DNA from: Bradyrhizobium sp. AZCC 1693
GTDB taxonomy: Bacteria; Pseudomonadota; Alphaproteobacteria; Rhizobiales; Xanthobacteraceae
Length of the DNA: 64,000 nt
Assembly: GCF_036924745.1 (NCBI RefSeq)
Contig: NZ_JAZHSD010000001.1
Span: forward strand, 1,612,001-1,676,000
Direction of reading: 5' to 3'
The notes beneath the pieces were generated by a model that worked only from the letters and a program-made list of their open reading frames with translations, had not been told where the DNA came from and ran no database searches. This document shows positions 8,780-17,303 of the stretch, piece after piece. Every line of letters begins with the position of its first letter. Position 1 is the first letter of the stretch. Position numbers and translations under genes: made by a program.

Positions 8780-9545
8780 GGCCGGCCCGCGATTTTCTGG
8801 CGGCCGCGGTCCATCGCCGCCCGCATCTGCAGCACGGTCTCGCCAAGGCCGACAAACAGCGCCTCCCCCATCATGAAATAGCCGATGTTGAGTTCGGCGA
8901 TCTCGGGCAGTGCTGATATCGTCTCGGCCGTCTGGTAGTCGAGGCCGTGGCCGGCATGGACCTCCAGCCCCGCTGCGCGCGCCAAGGCGGCCCCCTCCAC
9001 GATCCGCCCTGCCATTCCGCCTCGGCCTTTGCGGTGTGGCCATCGACGACGGCGTCGCACCAGCCGCCGGTATGGATCTCGATCACGGGCGCGCGCAATC
9101 TTGCCGCCATCTCGATCTGTTGCGGGTCGGCGGCGATGAACAGTGACACCCGGATGCCGGCATCGTTGAGCCGCGCGATGAACGGTGCCAGCGCATTGTG
9201 CTGGCCGACCACATCCAATCCGCCCTCGGTAGTGAGTTCCTCGCGCCGTTCCGGCACCAGGCACACCGCGTGGGGTTTTGTTGCGAGCGAGATCCGCAGC
9301 ATGTCCTCGGTGGCCGCCATCTCGAAATTCAGCGGCTTCGATATCTCGGCCTTCAGGCGGGCCATGTCACTGTCGCGGATATGGCGACGGTCCTCACGCA
9401 GGTGCGCGGTGATACCGTCGGCGCCGGCCTCGATCGCGGCGAGCGCCGCGCGCACCGGATCCGGCCGCTCGCCGCGGCGTGCATTGCGCAAGGTGGCGAC
9501 GTGGTCGACATTGACGCCGAGGCGTAGCGGAGGAGCTTTTGACAT
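8776..9545 (-). pseudogene. pdxJ: Pyridoxine 5'-phosphate synthase, frameshifted as sequenced
   Basis: PdxJ condenses 1-deoxyxylulose 5-phosphate with 3-amino-2-oxopropyl phosphate in vitamin B6 synthesis. The first frame starts [20 protein letters not shown] and matches the family up to AKAEAEWQ. The conserved C-terminal third ([21 protein letters not shown] and [19 protein letters not shown]) continues in a different frame. The break is around 9005-9011, in CAGGGCGGATC: two extra bases, or one missing, would join the halves into about 250 residues. Everything else is intact, including the overlap with acpS, so a very recent lesion or a sequencing error is likely. Confidence 0.85.
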
Positions 9546-9566
9546 ATTCCGACTCTCGAACCGAGA

Positions 9567-9652
9567 AATCCAATCGTCATGCGCGGGCTCGACCCGCGCA
9601 TCCATCTTCTTGAGAACGATGGGTTGCCGGGTCAAGCCCGGCAACGACAGAT
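9567..9652. repeat. Palindromic intergenic repeat between rsh and pdxJ
   Basis: Two hairpins in tandem: ATGCGCGGG CTCGA CCCGCGCAT and GTTGCCGGG TCAAG CCCGGCAAC. This arrangement resembles REP-type repeats common in bradyrhizobial intergenic regions (memory). It may also reduce read-through from rsh into pdxJ. Confidence 0.55.
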
Positions 9653-9655
9653 CGG

Positions 9656-11944
9656 CTACCCATTGACGCGCTCAACCTTGGCCACGACGGCCTTGGCGCG
9701 CAATTGGGCGATAATTGCACTGAGATGCTTGAGGTCATAGACCTCGAGATCGATGGTCAGTTCGGTGAAATCAGGCGAGCGGCGCGACATGCTGATATTG
9801 TCGATATTGCCGTCATGCTCGGCGATCACGGTGGCGACCTGGGCGAGGCTGCCGGGCTCGTTGACGTTATGGACCAGGATCCGCGCCGGGAAACGCTGCG
9901 GCATGGTCTCGTCGATATCCCAGCGGACGTCGAGCCAGCGCTCCGGCTCCTCCTCGAAATCCTTCAGCGCCGGCGACTGGATCGGATAGATCGTGATCCC
10001 CTCGCCCGGCGTGACGATGCCGACGATGCGGTCGCCCGGCACCGCGCCGCCGTTCGGCGCGAACTTCACCGGCAGATCGGAATTGATGCCGCGCACCGGG
10101 ATGACGGACGCGCTGCGCGCCGGATGCGGCGGCGATTTCAGCTTCAATTTGACCGCGAGGCTCTTCTTGGCCCCGTAGCGCACCATCCGCTCTTCCTTGT
10201 AGTCCGGATACATGGCGCGGGCGACGTCGGAAGCCTTGAGTTCACCACGCCCGACGGAGGCCATCACGTCCTCGATCGAGGCGCGCGCCAGCCGGGGAAG
10301 CGCGCCCTTCAGCTTATCGTCGGCGTATTCGATCTTGGCGCGGGCAAACAGGCGATCGATGATGCGGCGGCCGAGGCCGGCATATTGATCGCGTACCGCG
10401 GTGCGCGTGGCGCGCCGGATCGCGGCGCGGGCCTTGCCCGTGACCGCAAGCGATTCCCAGGCCGAGGGCGGCGCCGACTGGGCGACCGAGGTCAAAACCT
10501 CGACCTCGTCGCCGTTCTGCAGCTCGGACGACAAAGGCGCGAACTTGCCGTTGATCTTGCAGCCGACCGCCGAGTTGCCGACATCGGTATGCACGGCATA
10601 GGCGAAGTCGATCACATTGGCCTGGCGCGGCAGCGCGATCAGCTTGCCCTTGGGCGTGAAGCAGAACACTTGGTCGTGGAACAGCTCGAGCTTGGTGTGC
10701 TCCAGAAACTCTTCCGGATTGGCGCTTTCGGACAGGATGCCGACGGTATGGCGGAGCCAGGCAAAGGCGTTGGATTCGTGCTTGAGCCGCTCGGTCGGCG
10801 AGCCCACGCCTTCCTTGTAGAACGCGTGGGCGGCGATGCCGAATTCCGCGATCTGGTTCATTTCCTCGGTGCGGATCTGCAGCTCGACGCGCTGATTGCC
10901 GGGGCCGATCACGGTGGTGTGGAGCGAACGGTAATCGTTCTGCTTCGGCGTCGAGATGTAGTCCTTGAAGCGGCCGGGCACCACCGGCCAGGTTGTGTGC
11001 ACCACGCCGAGCGCGGCGTAGCAGTCCTCGACGTCGCTCAGGATGATGCGAAAGCCGTAGATGTCGGACAATTGTTCGAAACCGACCGATTTGCGCTCCA
11101 TCTTGGTCCAGATCGAAAACGGCTGCTTGCGGCGGCCATAGACGCGCGCAGTGATGCCGTTCTTCTGCAAATTCTTGGAGAGCTGGCTTTCGATTTCGCC
11201 GATCAGATTGCGGTTGCGGTCGGCGAGCGCGTCGAGCCGCTGCTTCACCACCGCATAGGCTTCAGGATCGAGCACGTGGAAGGATAGATCTTCCAGTTCC
11301 TCGCGCATCTCATGCATACCCATGCGACCGGCGAGCGGCGCATAGATGTCGAGTGTCTCTTCCGCAATGCGACGGCGCGAGGCCGGCGGCACGAATTCCA
11401 GCGTGCGCATGTTGTGCAGGCGGTCGGCGAGCTTGATCAGGAGCACGCGGACGTCGTCGGCGATCGCCAGCAAAAGCTTGCGCAGGTTCTCGGCCTGCTT
11501 GGCCTCGCGCGAGACCAGCTCCAGCCGCTTCAGCTTGGTGAGGCCTTCGACCAGCGCGCCGATCTCGTGGCCGAAGACGTTGTCGATCTCGGCCCGCGTC
11601 GCCTCGGTGTCCTCGATGGTGTCGTGCAGCAGGGCAGCGACGATGGTGGCGTCATCGAGCTTGAGGTTGGTCAGGATCGCCGCCACCTCGAGCGGATGCG
11701 AGAAATAGGGATCGCCGGATGCCCGGGTTTGCGTGCCATGCGCCTTCATGGCGTAGACATAGGCCCGGTTGAGCAGGTCTTCGTTGGTATCGGGATTGTA
11801 CGAACGGACGCGTTCGACCAGGTCGTATTGCCGCATCATGCGCGAGCGCGATTTCGGCTTCTCCGTCACAGGCGAGGTCGGCGCGACCGCGACCTGGCCG
11901 GTTGCGGCCTGCATTTGCCGGGAACTGCGGCGCCAATACGCCAT
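9656..11944 (-). CDS. rsh: Bifunctional (p)ppGpp synthetase/hydrolase (RelA/SpoT)
   Basis: 762 residues from [10 protein letters not shown], chosen because GAAGAAGG stands 10 bases upstream; a GTG 21 bases earlier has no such site. It makes and degrades the stringent-response alarmone. Domains in order: HD hydrolase with LLHDTIEDT, synthetase with YGFRIIL and [13 protein letters not shown] with [12 protein letters not shown], and a C-terminal ACT domain with [11 protein letters not shown]. As in most alphaproteobacteria this appears to be the single long RSH enzyme. rpoZ lies upstream on the same strand, as in E. coli rpoZ-spoT. Confidence 0.96.
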   Translation of the reverse strand: MAYWRRSSRQMQAATGQVAVAPTSPVTEKPKSRSRMMRQYDLVERVRSYNPDTNEDLLNRAYVYAMKAHGTQTRASGDPYFSHPLEVAAILTNLKLDDATIVAALLHDTIEDTEATRAEIDNVFGHEIGALVEGLTKLKRLELVSREAKQAENLRKLLLAIADDVRVLLIKLADRLHNMRTLEFVPPASRRRIAEETLDIYAPLAGRMGMHEMREELEDLSFHVLDPEAYAVVKQRLDALADRNRNLIGEIESQLSKNLQKNGITARVYGRRKQPFSIWTKMERKSVGFEQLSDIYGFRIILSDVEDCYAALGVVHTTWPVVPGRFKDYISTPKQNDYRSLHTTVIGPGNQRVELQIRTEEMNQIAEFGIAAHAFYKEGVGSPTERLKHESNAFAWLRHTVGILSESANPEEFLEHTKLELFHDQVFCFTPKGKLIALPRQANVIDFAYAVHTDVGNSAVGCKINGKFAPLSSELQNGDEVEVLTSVAQSAPPSAWESLAVTGKARAAIRRATRTAVRDQYAGLGRRIIDRLFARAKIEYADDKLKGALPRLARASIEDVMASVGRGELKASDVARAMYPDYKEERMVRYGAKKSLAVKLKLKSPPHPARSASVIPVRGINSDLPVKFAPNGGAVPGDRIVGIVTPGEGITIYPIQSPALKDFEEEPERWLDVRWDIDETMPQRFPARILVHNVNEPGSLAQVATVIAEHDGNIDNISMSRRSPDFTELTIDLEVYDLKHLSAIIAQLRAKAVVAKVERVNG

Positions 11945-12150
11945 CCAATTACTGCCTTCTTCCACCAGACCCGGACGGGTCCCGCCGTTACGTATCTAAT
12001 GCGTTTTCGAACGGCGATGCACGCCGCTCGGGCCCGAAACGGTTCAATTTCGCTTGGGCCAGCGCCCACCCCGGTGACCCGCCGGTCAGGCGAGTCAGCC
12101 GATTTCTGCCGCGCCGGCCAAGGACGCATTGTAACCGCAAAATTGTCAAC

Positions 12151-12184
12151 AAAAGCAAAGGCCCGGACGGATGTCCGGGCCTTT
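12151..12184 (-). terminator. Rho-independent terminator after rpoZ
   Basis: Perfect 12-bp stem (AAAGGCCCGGAC and GTCCGGGCCTTT, 12157-12168 with 12173-12184) with a GGAT loop. On the minus strand it is followed by GCTTTTG, a T-rich tail. It lies 42 bases past the rpoZ stop and before rsh, so rsh probably has its own promoter or relies on read-through. Confidence 0.85.
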
Positions 12185-12225
12185 GGCAGATCAGGGAGTT
12201 TGGGACGACCCGGGATGTTCCCGGA

Positions 12226-12618
12226 TTACTCGTCCTCTTCGGGCTGCTCTTCCGGCGGCGCCAGGCCTTCCAGGCCCTTGAGGAGCTCTTCCTCGGTCAT
12301 GCGCTCGACCGCGACCTCGGTGTCGTCGGCATCGACGCTGGCGCCGGCCGAGCCGATCAAAGGCACGGTATCGGGCTCTGGCTCGTCGACTTCGACGAAT
12401 TTCTGCAGGGAATGAACCAGTTCCTCGCGCAGGTCTTCCGGGGAAATAGTGGAATCGGCGATTTCCCGCAGCGAAACGACCGGGTTCTTGTCGTTATCCC
12501 GATCAACCGTGAGTTGCGACCCGGACGAAATCATTCGGGCGCGATGCGCCGCCAGCAACACCAGGTCGAACCGGTTGTCGACCTTGTCAATGCAATCTTC
12601 CACGGTGACGCGCGCCAT
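12226..12618 (-). CDS. rpoZ: RNA polymerase omega subunit
   Basis: 130 residues. Omega helps fold and assemble the beta' subunit and in many bacteria forms part of a ppGpp binding site. The start [20 protein letters not shown] and the AAHRAR element are the family signature. The C-terminus carries an acidic extension ([13 protein letters not shown]) making it longer than the 91-residue E. coli protein, usual in alphaproteobacteria. Located just upstream of rsh. Confidence 0.96.
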   Translation of the reverse strand: MARVTVEDCIDKVDNRFDLVLLAAHRARMISSGSQLTVDRDNDKNPVVSLREIADSTISPEDLREELVHSLQKFVEVDEPEPDTVPLIGSAGASVDADDTEVAVERMTEEELLKGLEGLAPPEEQPEEDE

Positions 12619-12974
12619 AGACTGTCGCTCCGTTATCTGGGGGCCAAATATGTCTGATATGGGCGCTAGTTATAGCGGTAAAGGGCGTTTCGCAAGACTA
12701 AATTTGTGATTTGCCTTCCCAATGGGCTCTGATAACCCACCCTGGGGGCCAAAACAGGCCGGAGCGTCCAGACGCGGCAGGGTTGCCGTACGGGACAAGT
12801 AAATCTCTTCATTGCACTGTCAAAAGTATAGGTTTTTCGCCCTCGCCTCACCATAATTGCAGTGGTGACTGTCGTGGGGCACGATTCACTGAACTTTAGG
12901 CAACAGAACTGGAAAGTGCGCGCGGTCGATGGCCGCTGCGCTAGAAAAGCTAACAACAACGTGAGAACCATTTG
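12619..12974. other. Divergent intergenic region, rpoZ and the NYN gene
   Basis: This 356-base stretch separates two divergent genes and must hold both promoters. A minus-strand frame covering 12666-12971 has no recognisable protein features. I see one plausible rpoZ promoter (listed separately) and no clear promoter for the NYN gene. Confidence 0.6.
12669..12695 (-). promoter_or_regulatory. Candidate rpoZ promoter
   Basis: Minus strand: TTGCGA, 15 bases, TATAAC, about 50 bases upstream of the rpoZ ATG. The spacing is slightly short for a housekeeping sigma factor, and the assignment rests on sequence resemblance only. Confidence 0.4.
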
Positions 12975-13607
12975 ATGTCACCCGCTTCCAACAAGATTGC
13001 GCTATTCATCGACGGCGCCAACCTCTACGCAACGGCCAAGACGCTCGGCTTCGACATCGATTACAAACGCCTTCTCAAGGAATTTCAGAGCCGAGGGACG
13101 CTGTTGCGTGCGTTCTACTACACGGCGATCATCGAGGATCAGGAATACTCCTCGATCCGTCCGCTGATCGATTGGCTCGACTACAACGGCTACACCGTCG
13201 TCACCAAGGCGACCAAGGAATTCATCGACGCTTCCGGCCGGCGCAAGGTGAAGGGCAACATGGACATCGAACTCGCCGTCGATGCCATGGAACTTGCCGA
13301 GCATGTCGACCAGATTGTGCTGTTCTCGGGCGACGGCGATTTCCGCTCGCTGGTCGAAGCGGTGCAACGTCGGGGTGTTCGCGTCACGGTCGTTTCGACC
13401 ATTTCGAGCCAGCCGCCGATGATCGCCGACGAACTGCGCCGCCAAGCCGACGTCTTCACCGACCTCGTCGAGCTGCAATCAAAACTGGGCCGCGATCCGT
13501 CCGAACGCCCTGCACCGCGCGAACCGCGTCATCACGCTCCGCAATTCCTGCAGCGCGCGACCACCATGGCGCCGCGGACCGCCGGCGACGACGAATTCGA
13601 CGATTGA
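12975..13607 (+). CDS. NYN domain (LabA/DUF88-type) protein
   Basis: 210 residues; ATG at 12975 is preferred over the TTG three bases earlier. NYN domains have a PIN-like fold and are predicted metal-dependent RNases. The acidic constellation is present: D13 in FIDGANLY, D97 in NMDIELAVDAM and D120/D122 in SGDGDF. The last 40 residues are basic and proline-rich, probably disordered. It is a single-gene unit with its own terminator. The family is common in rhizobia; I know of no firmly established substrate. Confidence 0.88.
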   Translation: MSPASNKIALFIDGANLYATAKTLGFDIDYKRLLKEFQSRGTLLRAFYYTAIIEDQEYSSIRPLIDWLDYNGYTVVTKATKEFIDASGRRKVKGNMDIELAVDAMELAEHVDQIVLFSGDGDFRSLVEAVQRRGVRVTVVSTISSQPPMIADELRRQADVFTDLVELQSKLGRDPSERPAPREPRHHAPQFLQRATTMAPRTAGDDEFDD

Positions 13608-13629
13608 GAATGAGCCAGCACGCTGCTAG

Positions 13630-13670
13630 AGCCTCGGTTCTGATTGAAACAGAACCGGGGCTTTTTGTTT
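13630..13670 (+). terminator. Rho-independent terminator after the NYN gene
   Basis: A 13-bp stem AGCCTCGGTTCTG / CAGAACCGGGGCT (one G-T pair) with a 7-base loop, followed by TTTTTGTTT. It begins 23 bases past the stop codon. Confidence 0.88.
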
Positions 13671-13751
13671 GACGCGCTTTCTTGACGCGACCCGGCATCG
13701 ATCCCGGATCTAGGTCCGTGGCCGGCTTTCGCTCGAAAACGCTTTGGACAC

Positions 13752-14405
13752 ATGGCTAGCCTCCTCGCCCCTGCTTCTATCGAACCCGGCCGCAATTGCC
13801 CGCTCTGCCCGAGGCTCGCCGAATTTCGTGCGCAGGCGCGCGCAAAAGAGCCGGATTGGCACAATGCACCGGTCGCTTCGTTCGGCGATGCCAACGCGCA
13901 ACTGTTGATTGTCGGGCTGGCGCCAGGCCTGCAGGGCGCCAACCGCACCGGACGCCCGTTCACCGGCGATTACGCCGGCGACCTGCTGTATGCGACCCTG
14001 CTCGAATACGGCTTTGCCAAAGGCGTCTATCAGGCACGTCCCGACGACGGACTGAAGCTGGTCGATTGCCGGATCAGCAACGCGGTGCGCTGCGTGCCGC
14101 CGCAGAACAAGCCGCTGCCTGTCGAGATCAACACCTGTCGGCAATTCCTGGTCGCGACCATTGCGACCATGCCGAAGCTTCGCGCGATCGTGGCGCTCGG
14201 GCGGATCGCCCATGAATCGACATTGAAGGCGCTCGGGCTTCGCAATGGCGCCGCCCCCTTTGCGCACGGCGCCGTGCACAAGGCCGACACCATCAAGCTC
14301 TACGACAGCTATCACTGCTCGCGCTACAATACGAATACGCGGGTACTTACGCCGGAAATGTTTCGAAACGTGTTCGCGAAGGTGCGGAAGGATCTGGATT
14401 CGTAG
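13752..14405 (+). CDS. Uracil-DNA glycosylase, family 5 (UDGb)
   Basis: 217 residues. Removes uracil and other deaminated bases from DNA. Four cysteines placed as expected for a 4Fe-4S cluster: C16 and C19 (CPLC), C114 and C129. The active-site motif is GLAPGLQGANRTGRPFTGD (55-73), where the usual catalytic polar residue is Ala, diagnostic of family 5. The C-terminal motif SYHCSRYNTNTRVLT (187-201) also fits this family. A monocistronic gene after the NYN terminator. Confidence 0.9.
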   Translation: MASLLAPASIEPGRNCPLCPRLAEFRAQARAKEPDWHNAPVASFGDANAQLLIVGLAPGLQGANRTGRPFTGDYAGDLLYATLLEYGFAKGVYQARPDDGLKLVDCRISNAVRCVPPQNKPLPVEINTCRQFLVATIATMPKLRAIVALGRIAHESTLKALGLRNGAAPFAHGAVHKADTIKLYDSYHCSRYNTNTRVLTPEMFRNVFAKVRKDLDS

Positions 14406-14410
14406 ATTCG

Positions 14411-14491
14411 AGGGTGGGCAAAGCGTAAGCGTGCCTACCAATATCCGCGGTGATCTGAATGGTGGGCAGGCTTCGCTTTGCCCGCCCTACA
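14411..14491. repeat. Interspersed repeat, family A, copy 3
   Basis: Starts AGGGTGGGCAAAGCG and ends GCTTTGCCCGCCCTAC. It lies between the convergent UDG and peroxiredoxin genes and could end transcription from both sides. It matches the ends of the copies at 320-411 and 3638-3734, while the middle differs. Confidence 0.75.
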
Positions 14492-14501
14492 CATCAACAA
14501 C

Positions 14502-15077
14502 TCAAGCCGGATTTTCCCTCAGCCACGCCAGCACATCGCCGGCATTCCGGTCCGGCGGAAACACCGGATAGAAGACGTGCGTGATACGGCCGCTATCGAT
14601 GATCAACGCCAGCCGCTTGATCAGCGTCAGTCCGGCCACCTGCATGGTCGGCAGCTTCAGGGCGCGGGTCAGCGCCAGCTTCTCGTCCGACAGAACCGGG
14701 AACGGCAAATGCAGCCGTGACGCCATCTCGGTCTGGTAGACATTGTCCTGCGTCGAGAGGCCGAACACGTGGTTCGCGCCGGCGGCCTTCAGCTCCGCAA
14801 ACAGGTCACGGAACGAGCAGGTTTGCGGCGTGCAGCCGCGTGCGCCGGGAATCATGTCCCAGTCGTCGACCAGGCTGATCTTGCCGGGCTCGCCGGTGCG
14901 GGGATAGGCGAATACGACGGTGCGGCCAGAAAGCGCTGATAGCATCACCGAGTTGTCGTCGGTGGCGAGGAGCGTGACCGGTGGGATCATCATGCCGACG
15001 AGATGCGCCGCCGCGCCGTCATCCGTCGGCGCCGGGATCTTGCTCCAATCGACTTCGAGCAGGTTTTTCTGGTTCAT
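14502..15077 (-). CDS. Peroxiredoxin (AhpC/TSA-like thioredoxin fold)
   Basis: 191 residues from MNQKNLLEVD, placed 9 bases after GGAGA; an ATG three codons earlier sits directly on that site. Reduces peroxides through a reactive cysteine. Cysteines C82 and C87 (GCTPQTCSF) form a CxxxxC pair, probably peroxidatic and resolving. The surrounding VFAYPRTGEPG and LPFPVLSDEKLALTRAL fit atypical 2-Cys peroxiredoxins. The product lacks a signal peptide and should be cytoplasmic. Confidence 0.85.
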   Translation of the reverse strand: MNQKNLLEVDWSKIPAPTDDGAAAHLVGMMIPPVTLLATDDNSVMLSALSGRTVVFAYPRTGEPGKISLVDDWDMIPGARGCTPQTCSFRDLFAELKAAGANHVFGLSTQDNVYQTEMASRLHLPFPVLSDEKLALTRALKLPTMQVAGLTLIKRLALIIDSGRITHVFYPVFPPDRNAGDVLAWLRENPA

Positions 15078-15097
15078 GGACACCATTCTCCATCAGC

Positions 15098-15209
15098 CGT
15101 CATTGCGAGCCAACGGGTCGCGCGAATGCGCGCCCGATGACAGGCTCCGCGAAGCAATCCATACTTCCTCGCAGCACAATGGATTGCTTCGCTTCGCTCG
15201 CAATGACGG
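15098..15209. repeat. Interspersed repeat, family B, copy 1 (CGTCATTGCGAG type)
   Basis: Starts CGTCATTGCGAGCCAACGGG and ends CGCTTCGCTCGCAATGACGG, so the ends are inverted copies; the centre holds GCGAAGCAATCC and GGATTGCTTCGC, again inverted. A second copy is at 62156-62262. It lies upstream of the peroxiredoxin and downstream of smpB. Confidence 0.8.
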
Positions 15210-15219
15210 ATAAACCTTT

Positions 15220-15693
15220 CTATCCCCGCGCCCGCATCAGGCGGCTTTTTTCCCGGCCCCAGTCGCGTTTCTTTTCGCTCTCGCGCTTGTCGTGCAGCTT
15301 CTTGCCTTTGGCGATCGCCAGCAAGAGCTTGGCGCGCCCGCGTTCGTTGAAATACAGCTTGAGCGGAATCAGCGTCATGCCTTCGCGATCGACCGCGCCC
15401 ATCAGCTTGTTGATCTGCTTTCGGTGCAGCAAGAGCTTGCGTGGCCGTTTCGGCTCATGGTTGAAGCGGTTGGCCTGCAGATATTCCGGAATATTGGCGT
15501 TGATCAGCCAGATCTCGCCGTCCTTGGAATCCGCGTAGGATTCGGCAATCGTGGTCTTGCCGTTGCGGATCGACTTCACTTCCGTGCCGGTCAGCGCAAT
15601 GCCGGTTTCGATGGTGTCCTCGATCGCGTAGTTGAACCGGGCCTTGCGGTTTTCGGCGACAACCTTGATCGGGCGCTCGTTCTTCTCGGCCAC
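15220..15693 (-). CDS. smpB: SsrA-binding protein SmpB
   Basis: 157 residues. Binds tmRNA and brings it to stalled ribosomes for trans-translation. Family features: [20 protein letters not shown] at the start, [13 protein letters not shown], the central LLHRKQI, and a basic C-terminal tail [18 protein letters not shown] that inserts in the ribosome. It starts one base after the mscL stop; the run dapA-mscL-smpB is on one strand. Confidence 0.96.
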   Translation of the reverse strand: MAEKNERPIKVVAENRKARFNYAIEDTIETGIALTGTEVKSIRNGKTTIAESYADSKDGEIWLINANIPEYLQANRFNHEPKRPRKLLLHRKQINKLMGAVDREGMTLIPLKLYFNERGRAKLLLAIAKGKKLHDKRESEKKRDWGREKSRLMRARG

Positions 15694-15694
15694 G

Positions 15695-16108
15695 TTAGCC
15701 CTTCTTGAGGAGATCTCGGATCTCGGTCAGCAGTTCCACCTCGCGCGTCGGCTTCGGCGGCGCCGGCGCGGCTTCGTCCTTGCGCTTCAGCCGGTTTATG
15801 GCGCGAATGACGATGAATAGCACGAAAGCTATGATGAGGAAGTTCAGCGTCAGCGTCAGGAAATTGCCCCAAGCCAGTACGGCACCCTGCTTTTTGGCGT
15901 CGGCCAGATTGGTCGCCGTCACCGACTTCGACAAGCCTGTGAAATAGTTGGAGAAGTCAAGACCGCCGGTGATTGCGCCGATGATCGGCATGATCACATC
16001 GCCGACCAGCGAGGTCACGATCGCGCCGAAGGCCGCACCGATGATGACGCCGACGGCGAGGTCGACGACGTTACCCTTCATCGCAAATTCGCGGAATTCC
16101 TTCAGCAT
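15695..16108 (-). CDS. mscL: Large-conductance mechanosensitive channel
   Basis: 137 residues. Forms a pentameric inner-membrane pore that opens under high membrane tension and protects against hypo-osmotic shock. The N-terminal amphipathic helix [20 protein letters not shown] leads into TM1 with [14 protein letters not shown], and TM2 lies at about residues 76-98, followed by a charged C-terminal bundle. smpB follows after a single base. Confidence 0.95.
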   Translation of the reverse strand: MLKEFREFAMKGNVVDLAVGVIIGAAFGAIVTSLVGDVIMPIIGAITGGLDFSNYFTGLSKSVTATNLADAKKQGAVLAWGNFLTLTLNFLIIAFVLFIVIRAINRLKRKDEAAPAPPKPTREVELLTEIRDLLKKG

Positions 16109-16153
16109 GTTGGCTTTCCCTCTTCGTTCTTCAGGCGAAGTGAGTCGCAGCCC

Positions 16154-17044
16154 TTAATTGATCAGACCGGCATGCACCATGGCGCTGCGCACGGCGACCC
16201 GCGTCGGCTCGGATACCGGCACCATCGGCAGCCGCAGCTTCTCGTCGATCTTGCCGAGCAGCGAGAGCGCGTATTTCACCGGCGCCGGATTGCTTTCGAT
16301 GAAGAGGTTGTTGTGCAGCGGCATCAGCTTGTCATGCAGCTTGAGCGCGGTGGCATGGTCGCCCTTCTGCCATGCCATGTGGAATTCAGAACAGAGCCGT
16401 GGCGCGACGTTGGACGTAACCGAGATGCAGCCATGGCCGCCATGCGCCATGTAGCCAAGGATGGTGGCGTCCTCGCCCGACAATTGGTTGAAGTCCTCGC
16501 CCATCGCCGCGCGCTGCTGCGACACCCGCACCATGCTGGCGGTCGCATCCTTCACGCCGGCGATGTTCTTCAATTCGAACAGCCGCGTCATGGTCTCGAC
16601 CGACATGTCGATCACCGAACGGCCGGGGATGTTGTAGATGATGATCGGAATACCGATCGCGTCGTTGATCGCCTTGAAGTGCTGGTACATGCCTTCCTGG
16701 GTCGGCTTGTTATAGTACGGCGTCACCACCAGCACGGCATCCGCGCCTGCCTTCTCCGCGTGCTCGGCGAGCTCGACGGCCTCCTTGGTTGAATTGGAGC
16801 CCGCGCCTGCGATGATGGGCGCCCGCCCCTTGGCCTCGTCGATGCACCATTCGACGACGCGCTTGTGCTCGTCATGGCTCAAAGTGGGGCTTTCGCCGGT
16901 CGTGCCCACCGGCACCAGGCCGTGGGTGCCCTCAGCGATTTGCCAGCTCACCAGGCCGCGAAAGGCGGCCTCGTCGAGCGAGCCGTTCTTGAACGGCGTG
17001 ACCAAGGCGGTGAACGAGCCCCGGAATTTTGTCTTGGCTGCCAT
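16154..17044 (-). CDS. dapA: 4-Hydroxy-tetrahydrodipicolinate synthase
   Basis: 296 residues. Condenses pyruvate with aspartate semialdehyde at the branch to lysine and diaminopimelate. The Schiff-base lysine is K165 (IAGVKDATA), the catalytic tyrosine Y137 ([10 protein letters not shown]), and the pyruvate loop [14 protein letters not shown] is at 47-60. The first gene of a likely dapA-mscL-smpB unit, divergent from the lytic transglycosylase gene. Confidence 0.96.
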   Translation of the reverse strand: MAAKTKFRGSFTALVTPFKNGSLDEAAFRGLVSWQIAEGTHGLVPVGTTGESPTLSHDEHKRVVEWCIDEAKGRAPIIAGAGSNSTKEAVELAEHAEKAGADAVLVVTPYYNKPTQEGMYQHFKAINDAIGIPIIIYNIPGRSVIDMSVETMTRLFELKNIAGVKDATASMVRVSQQRAAMGEDFNQLSGEDATILGYMAHGGHGCISVTSNVAPRLCSEFHMAWQKGDHATALKLHDKLMPLHNNLFIESNPAPVKYALSLLGKIDEKLRLPMVPVSEPTRVAVRSAMVHAGLIN

Positions 17045-17303
17045 GGGCTTCCTCCAAACGCTTAAGAAACGGCACGACCGAAACTGGATTTCAATTCATA
17101 TCGGGTCTGGCGATCAGGCGAAAGGGCTGTGCCGTATGGCGCTAGCGCTTTGTTTCGACGCTCTTTCTTAGGCTTGACCGAGCCGCCCTCCTCGACAAGG
17201 CGACAGCCGCGATTTTGCCGCGGTGATGGCGCAAACAGGTCCGGACGCGACGTTTTAGCATTTTGTCCACATATTCAATCAAATAGATCTAAGGCTCGAG
17301 CGA

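Noticed and set aside
12666..12971. 101-codon minus-strand frame between rpoZ and the NYN gene
   Set aside because: No ribosome site, no recognisable pattern, and it covers the expected promoter region.
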